Assembly: GCA_009838525.1 (NCBI GenBank)
Contig: VXRJ01000031.1
Coordinates: 1 to 64,000 of the forward strand
Direction: 5' to 3'
Length of the DNA: 64,000 nucleotides
DNA from: Acidobacteriota bacterium
GTDB taxonomy: Bacteria > Acidobacteriota > Vicinamibacteria > Vicinamibacterales > UBA8438
Position 1 is the first letter of the stretch; each line of letters opens with the position of its first letter. Position numbers and translations under genes: made by a program. Below are positions 59,662-64,000 of the stretch, piece by piece. The notes under the pieces are model-generated. The model was not told the DNA's origin and did not search any database. It was given only the letters and a program-made list of their open reading frames with translations.

Positions 59662-60930
59662 ATGGAACGGATCGTGTTGGCGTACTCGGGTGGGCTGGAT
59701 ACCTCGGTGGCGGTCAAGTGGCTGGCCGACCGGTACGATGCGGAGGTCGTGGCGGTCACCATCGACCTGGGGCAGGGCAAAGAGCTGGACGACGTGCGCG
59801 AGCGGGCGCTCTCGGTAGGCGCGGTCCGCTCGCACGTGGTCGACGCGCGGGAGGAGTTCGCGCAGGACTACATCCTGCCGGCCCTGCAGGCGGGTGCGAT
59901 CTACGAGGCGAAGTACCCCCTCGCGACCGCGCTCGGACGGCCGCTGATCTCGAAGAAGCTGGTGGAGATCGCGGAGATGGAAGGCGCCGGGATGATTGCG
60001 CACGGTTGTACCGGCAAGGGCAACGACCAGGTCCGGATGGATGTTTCCGCGCGCGCCCTCAACCCCGCCCTCGCGGTGGTTGCTCCGGCCCGGGTCTGGG
60101 GAATGACGCGACCCGAGGAGATCGCCTACGCCCGGGAGCACGGTATCCCGGTTCCGGCGACCGTCGACTCGCCCTACAGCACCGACAGCAATCTCTGGGG
60201 CCGCTCGATCGAGTGCGGCGTGCTCGAGGATCCGTGGACGGAGCCGCCGGAGGAGATCTACGCGCTCACCAGATCGCCGGCCGACGCACCCGACGCGCCC
60301 GCGTATGTCGAGGTGGACTTCGAACAGGGGACGCCGATTCGCGTGAATGGCGTTGCCATGCCGCTGACGGAACTGATCCACTCGCTCGAGACCATCGCCG
60401 GCGCCCACGGCATCGGACGGATCGACATGGTCGAGAATCGCCTGGTGGGGATCAAGTCGCGCGAGATCTACGAGGCGCCGGCGGCGACGGTGCTGCATGC
60501 CGCGCATCGCGAGCTCGAGGCGCTCGTCGTGCCGCGCGACCTCGAGCGCCTGAAGGCCGGGCTGTCACGCGTCTATGCCGACCTGGTGTACGACGGCCTC
60601 TGGTTCTCCGCGACGCGGGAGGCGATCGATGCGTTCGTCGGCAGCGTGCAGCGGTATGTGACGGGGACGGTACGGCTCAAGCTGTCGAAGGGGAGCTGCT
60701 GCGTCGTCGGCCGGAGATCGCCGGCATCGCTCTACGACACCGCGCTCGCCACCTACGACGAGGGCGATGCGTTCGACCACGAGGCGGCGGAGGGTTTCAT
60801 TCGAATCTGGGGCCTGCCGATCGCCAACGCCGCGGCCAAGCGGCGGGCGGCGGGCGGATCGGCGACGCAGGACTTCGCCGTGAGCGGGCAGCCTGCATCG
60901 ACGCCGGCGGGCAATTCCTCCACGTCCTGA
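59662..60930 (+). CDS. argG: Argininosuccinate synthase
   Basis: About 422 residues. It condenses citrulline and aspartate with ATP. Seen: IVLAYSGGLDTSVAVKWLAD (P-loop-like), ALQAGAIYEAKYPLATALGR, HGCTGKGNDQVRMD, TVDSPYSTDSNLWGRSIECG and AHRELEALVVPRDL. ATG 59662 is used; GTG 59653 lies closer to the GGAGGAG ribosome-binding site and is possible. The final 20 residues are a low-complexity Ser/Ala/Thr tail. Second gene of argR-argG-argH. Confidence 0.95.
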   Translation: MERIVLAYSGGLDTSVAVKWLADRYDAEVVAVTIDLGQGKELDDVRERALSVGAVRSHVVDAREEFAQDYILPALQAGAIYEAKYPLATALGRPLISKKLVEIAEMEGAGMIAHGCTGKGNDQVRMDVSARALNPALAVVAPARVWGMTRPEEIAYAREHGIPVPATVDSPYSTDSNLWGRSIECGVLEDPWTEPPEEIYALTRSPADAPDAPAYVEVDFEQGTPIRVNGVAMPLTELIHSLETIAGAHGIGRIDMVENRLVGIKSREIYEAPAATVLHAAHRELEALVVPRDLERLKAGLSRVYADLVYDGLWFSATREAIDAFVGSVQRYVTGTVRLKLSKGSCCVVGRRSPASLYDTALATYDEGDAFDHEAAEGFIRIWGLPIANAAAKRRAAGGSATQDFAVSGQPASTPAGNSSTS

Positions 60931-60940
60931 CTGCCGTGGC

Positions 60941-62329
60941 ATGAGCGAAGAGGCGCACCTCTGGTCCGGCCGGTTCGACGCCGCGCCCGACGCCGAGGTC
61001 TTCGACTATCAGGCGTCGTTCCGTTTTGATCGGCGCCTGTTCGACGACGACATCGAGGGAAGTCTCGCCTGGGCGGAAGCGCTCGCCGGCGCCGGCGTCC
61101 TGTCGCCGGCCGAGGCGGCCACGATCCGCGACGGTCTCGCCGAGATCCGCCGGCGCGGGCGCGACGACCCGTCGTTCGTGGACGGAGACGACGAGGACGT
61201 CCACGCGTTCGTCGAGCGCCAACTGATCGAACGCGTGGGCGATCTCGGCCGGCGCCTCCATACCGGCCGGTCGCGCAACGAGCAGGTATCGCTCGATCTG
61301 CGTCTGTATCTCCGACGGCGCGTTCCGCTGCTGCAGCACGAGGTGGTAGCCCTGATCGCGGCCCTCGCCGATCGGGCGGAGGCGGCGGGAACAGCGATCA
61401 TGCCGGCGTACACGCACCTCCGCCGCGCGCAGCCGATTCTCGTGGCGCACTTTCTCCTCGCCCACGCCGCGGCGTTCCGGCGAGACCATGCCCGGCTGGC
61501 GTCTGCGGCGGACGAGGCGGACGCGATGCCCCTCGGCTCGGGGGCGGTCGCAGGGGCGAGCTATGCCGTCGACACCGAGGCGCTTGCCGCGCGGCTCGGC
61601 TTCTCGGGGGTCGTCGCCAACAGCATCGACGCTTCGGCGGATCGGGATTTCGTCTCGGCAATGCTGCATGCCTCGGCCCTCGTCATGGTGCACGTCAGCC
61701 GGTTGGCGGAGGATCTGATCCTCCTCACCGGGGAGGAGTTCGGCTATTTCGATCTGGACGATCGGGTGGCGACCGGCAGCAGCCTGATGCCCCAGAAGAA
61801 GAATCCCGATCCCCTTGAGCTCGCGCGCGGCAAGGCAGGCCGCGCGATCGGGCGGCTCGCGGGATGGCTTGCCACGATGAAGGGCCTGCCGAGCGGGTAC
61901 AACAAGGATCTCCAGGAAGACAAGGAAGCTGTCTTCGACGCCGAGGATGCCGTCCACGGATCGCTGCGCGCCGCGGCTGCGGTGGTGTCCGGCCTGATGG
62001 TTCGTCCGGAGCGGGCCGAGGCAGCGGCCGGCGGGATGCTGCTGGCGACGGATGTGGCGGATCTGCTGGTGGCGGCCGGCGTCCCGTTCAGGACGGCCCA
62101 CGAGACGGTAGGCAAGATGGTCCGGGACCTCCTTGCCGCGGGACGTGATTTTGGGTCACTCACGCCGGAGGAGTGGCGGCGCCATGACCCACGGTTCCCG
62201 GCCGATGCCGGGGAACGCATTACGGCGCGCGCGTCGGTCGATGCGCGCCGCACGCCGCAGTCCACCGGGCCGGCTGCGGTCCGTGCGGCGCTCGAGGAAA
62301 CCCGCGCCTGGATCGCCCGGCAGGCCTGA
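60941..62329 (+). CDS. argH: Argininosuccinate lyase
   Basis: 462 residues. It splits argininosuccinate into arginine and fumarate. Seen: HLWSGRFDAAPDAEVFDYQA, LHTGRSRNEQVSLDLRLYLR, MPAYTHLRRAQPILVAHFLL, ASADRDFVSAMLHASALVMV and the superfamily signature GSSLMPQKKNPDPLELARGK. The end of the protein is normal. It starts 10 bp after argG, so argR, argG and argH form one transcription unit. Confidence 0.96.
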   Translation: MSEEAHLWSGRFDAAPDAEVFDYQASFRFDRRLFDDDIEGSLAWAEALAGAGVLSPAEAATIRDGLAEIRRRGRDDPSFVDGDDEDVHAFVERQLIERVGDLGRRLHTGRSRNEQVSLDLRLYLRRRVPLLQHEVVALIAALADRAEAAGTAIMPAYTHLRRAQPILVAHFLLAHAAAFRRDHARLASAADEADAMPLGSGAVAGASYAVDTEALAARLGFSGVVANSIDASADRDFVSAMLHASALVMVHVSRLAEDLILLTGEEFGYFDLDDRVATGSSLMPQKKNPDPLELARGKAGRAIGRLAGWLATMKGLPSGYNKDLQEDKEAVFDAEDAVHGSLRAAAAVVSGLMVRPERAEAAAGGMLLATDVADLLVAAGVPFRTAHETVGKMVRDLLAAGRDFGSLTPEEWRRHDPRFPADAGERITARASVDARRTPQSTGPAAVRAALEETRAWIARQA

Positions 62330-62362
62330 TCGGGAGCCGCGGCGGGCGGGCCGGCCCGGAAG

Positions 62363-63793
62363 TCAGTCGGCTCCCCTCACCCTCCCGAGGCCGGCCCCGG
62401 CGGCGGCGCTCACCAGGACGACCAGTCCACCCAGGACCGTCAGCGGAATCGTCGCACGGCGGGCGACGTCGGCGGATTCCTCGTCCACGAACTGAAACGT
62501 CGGCACTTCGGGCAGGACGTCTACCGTCATCCGCTCGTCGGCGAGAATTGCCGGCACGAAGAACTGCCGCCACTCCTCGGCGAAGGCACGTACCTGCAAC
62601 TCGAAGCGGGCGAAACGCGCGTCTCCCGTCCCCGCGGCGTCGACCAGAACCTCCTGGGCCAACAGCGCCGGCGACAGGAAACGATAGCGGCCCACCAGGG
62701 CGAGCTGGTCGGCGCGGCGCGCATCGTAGCCCGTAGTCACCTCCTCGAGCCGGCCGTTGACAGCGTCCGTCGCGGCCCAGGCCAGGGCAGCGTTGCCGGG
62801 TTCTTCGGCCACCACGCCGCCCGCCATTTCCGGATGGTCTTCCAGGTACCGGGCAAGCAGCTCGCTACGGCGGTTCACGGCGTCGTTCGAGGCCTCGCGC
62901 TGGGCGGTGATCATCTCCACCCGGGAAGGCAGCGGGTGCAGCAGGCCCGCCGCGATGTTGACGGCGGCCGGAAGCACCACCACCAGAACGAGCCAGGCGC
63001 CCACCAGCGCCGTGGCGTTCCAGGCGGAGGACCGCCGCAGTCCGTTCACCCACGCGGCGAGCGCGAACCAGAACAGCGAGTACAGGGTCACCGACGCGCA
63101 CCAGAGGATTACCCGGCCGGACGATGCGAAGCCCCCCGTGGCCAGGATGCCGAGCAGCGAGACGCCAGCAGCCAGCCCCACGACGAGTAATGCCCGAAAC
63201 GCCAGCTTCGCCCCCACCACCGCGCGGGTCGACACCGGCTGCGACAGCGTCAGGGCCAACGTGCCCTGCTCGCGCTCCTCCGAGAGGACGTTGAAGCTGA
63301 GGGCCAGAACGAGCAGCGGCAGCAGGTACACCGTCACGAAGGCCAGGTCGAAACGGCCCACCGTGAGGTTGAGGGGATTCTCGACCTCTCCGTTTTGCTG
63401 GAAGGTCGATTCGTTGGTGTAGATGCTGATGTCGTAGTAGTAGGGCAGGAGGTCGCCCTGGCCGACCGCGAGGGCGGCCAGGGGGCCGGGCTCCAGAACC
63501 GCCGCGTGGGCGCCACGGGCGCCGCCGAGGACGTTGGGGGCGCGGGGGTCGCGAAAGGGCGAGGACGGCTGCCCTCCGTTTGCGATGTCGGTCAGTTCCT
63601 GCTCCAGGGCGCGGGCGCGCTCGGTGTTGCCGGCCCGCACTGCCTCCACCGTCCGCTCCTGGAAACGCTCCCAGGCCATGCCGTTGGCCAGGGCGTAGAC
63701 GAAGAGGACGGCGAAGACCGCGAGCACGATCCGCAGCCCCCGATCGGCCGCGAGCAGTCGCCACTCGTTCCGCAGGACGGTCCTCAGGGTCAC
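62363..63793 (-). CDS. ABC-2 type permease with DUF3526-like region
   Basis: About 476 residues from GTG 63793. Membrane segments occur near the start (LRIVLAVFAVLFVYALANGM) and in a cluster in the middle (FVTVYLLPLLVLALSFNVLS, ALLVVGLAAGVSLLGILATG, LFWFALAAWVNGL, VLVVVLPAAVNIAAGLLHPL), with one at the end (TVLGGLVVLVSAAAGAGL). Between the first and second lies a large external domain. SEEREQGTLALTLSQPVSTR is the cytoplasmic motif of ABC-2 permeases. It starts 2 bp after the stop of a second permease, so the two are a pair; the ATPase lies outside the window. Confidence 0.82.
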   Translation of the reverse strand: MTLRTVLRNEWRLLAADRGLRIVLAVFAVLFVYALANGMAWERFQERTVEAVRAGNTERARALEQELTDIANGGQPSSPFRDPRAPNVLGGARGAHAAVLEPGPLAALAVGQGDLLPYYYDISIYTNESTFQQNGEVENPLNLTVGRFDLAFVTVYLLPLLVLALSFNVLSEEREQGTLALTLSQPVSTRAVVGAKLAFRALLVVGLAAGVSLLGILATGGFASSGRVILWCASVTLYSLFWFALAAWVNGLRRSSAWNATALVGAWLVLVVVLPAAVNIAAGLLHPLPSRVEMITAQREASNDAVNRRSELLARYLEDHPEMAGGVVAEEPGNAALAWAATDAVNGRLEEVTTGYDARRADQLALVGRYRFLSPALLAQEVLVDAAGTGDARFARFELQVRAFAEEWRQFFVPAILADERMTVDVLPEVPTFQFVDEESADVARRATIPLTVLGGLVVLVSAAAGAGLGRVRGAD

Positions 63794-63795
63794 GG

Positions 63796-64000
63796 CTACG
63801 CCACCTCCGCGCGTCGCACGGTGGCCGTGGCGATCAGCACCGTACCGGCCAGCCACAACCCCAGCACCAGGAGCGAGAGAATCCGATTGTTGAGGACCCA
63901 ACCCAGCGTCGGGGCGTCGTACTGCAGGGGTGGCACCTCTGCCCAGAGGTCGGGTCCAGCGACGTACGAGAAATCTCCGCTACGGGAGTTCTCGGCCAGG
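63796..64000 (-). CDS. ABC-2 type permease, C-terminal end only (cut by window end)
   Basis: The last 67 codons are visible: ENSRSGDFSYVAGPDLWAEV, then PPLQYDAPTLGWVLNNRILS, a final hydrophobic segment LLVLGLWLAGTVLIATATV, and the end RRAEVA before a TAG. This pattern (D-x-W, Q-Y-D, closing membrane helix) matches the C-terminus of DUF3526-type permeases, like the gene after it. The stop is 2 bp before the GTG of the second permease, so translation is probably coupled. Confidence 0.75.
   Translation of the reverse strand, partial: LAENSRSGDFSYVAGPDLWAEVPPLQYDAPTLGWVLNNRILSLLVLGLWLAGTVLIATATVRRAEVA

Overview
The window is a high-GC bacterial chromosome segment (about two thirds G+C by eye) with no rRNA. 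The gene set fits an Acidobacteriota-like organism, possibly of the Vicinamibacteria type: futalosine-pathway MqnE, a secreted cytochrome c joined to a copper type II monooxygenase-like fold, SYLF and spondin-type secreted proteins, a deoxyhypusine-synthase-like protein and a complete argCBDAJF/argRGH locus. This placement is inferred from gene content only and is moderately secure.

Layout. 1-5.7 kb: the 5' part of dnaX, the SRP RNA, a SYLF protein, two tRNA-Ser genes flanking a repressor with a dead S24 domain, a gene-poor AT-rich stretch with a large inverted repeat, a spondin-domain protein and tadA. 5.8-12.2 kb: dTDP-sugar genes rmlA, rmlC, rmlB, a glycosidase-glycosyltransferase fusion, and an exported barrel-like protein. 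12.3-15.7 kb: a lower-GC island holding a frameshifted FRG-domain gene convergent with a 766-residue protein carrying a PD-(D/E)XK nuclease motif. 15.9-19.5 kb: moeA, mog and a GH3 hydrolase. 19.5-24.8 kb: a DprA-like gene facing a type III restriction-modification operon. 25-31 kb: a PEP-dependent phosphotransferase resembling rifampicin phosphotransferase, a DUF1499 protein, a secreted protein, the cytochrome/monooxygenase protein and tRNA-Arg(ACG). 31-37.9 kb: membrane proteins, Mn-type sod, nadA, then an IS1-family element that carries extra genes and has inserted into the last codons of mqnE. 38-45 kb: otsA and a sulfur/Fe-S block (cysM-rhodanese, JAMM protease, CysO-like sulfur carrier, MoeZ-like activator, iscR, iscS, iscA). 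45-52.7 kb: fabI, a deoxyhypusine-synthase-like gene, queC/queD, a DtxR-type regulator, a very repetitive basic protein, and a class III CoA-transferase. 52.8-62.3 kb: the arginine regulon. 62.4-64 kb: two ABC-2 type permeases, the second cut by the window end.

How parts work together. The sulfur block can be read as one route: the MoeZ-like protein adenylates and sulfurates the CysO-like carrier, CysM uses the thiocarboxylate to make protein-bound cysteine, and the JAMM protease releases cysteine; IscS then draws on cysteine for IscA under IscR control. Arginine genes diverge from a 40-bp argC/argR gap holding two tandem ARG-box-like sites. TadA is expected to deaminate the wobble base of the tRNA-Arg(ACG) encoded at 30.9 kb.

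The best-supported unusual observation is the IS1-family element at 34296-36203. It has imperfect terminal inverted repeats, a perfect 8-bp target duplication (GCTCGGCC), additional non-transposase genes, and a reconstructable insertion event that gave mqnE a new stop codon and moved its terminator 1.9 kb away. The best candidate for an undescribed system is the FRG/nuclease pair at 12.3-15.7 kb. Also notable are the CysO-like carrier ending in Gly-Gly-Ala-Ala beside a JAMM protease, and a REP-like intergenic repeat found at four places.
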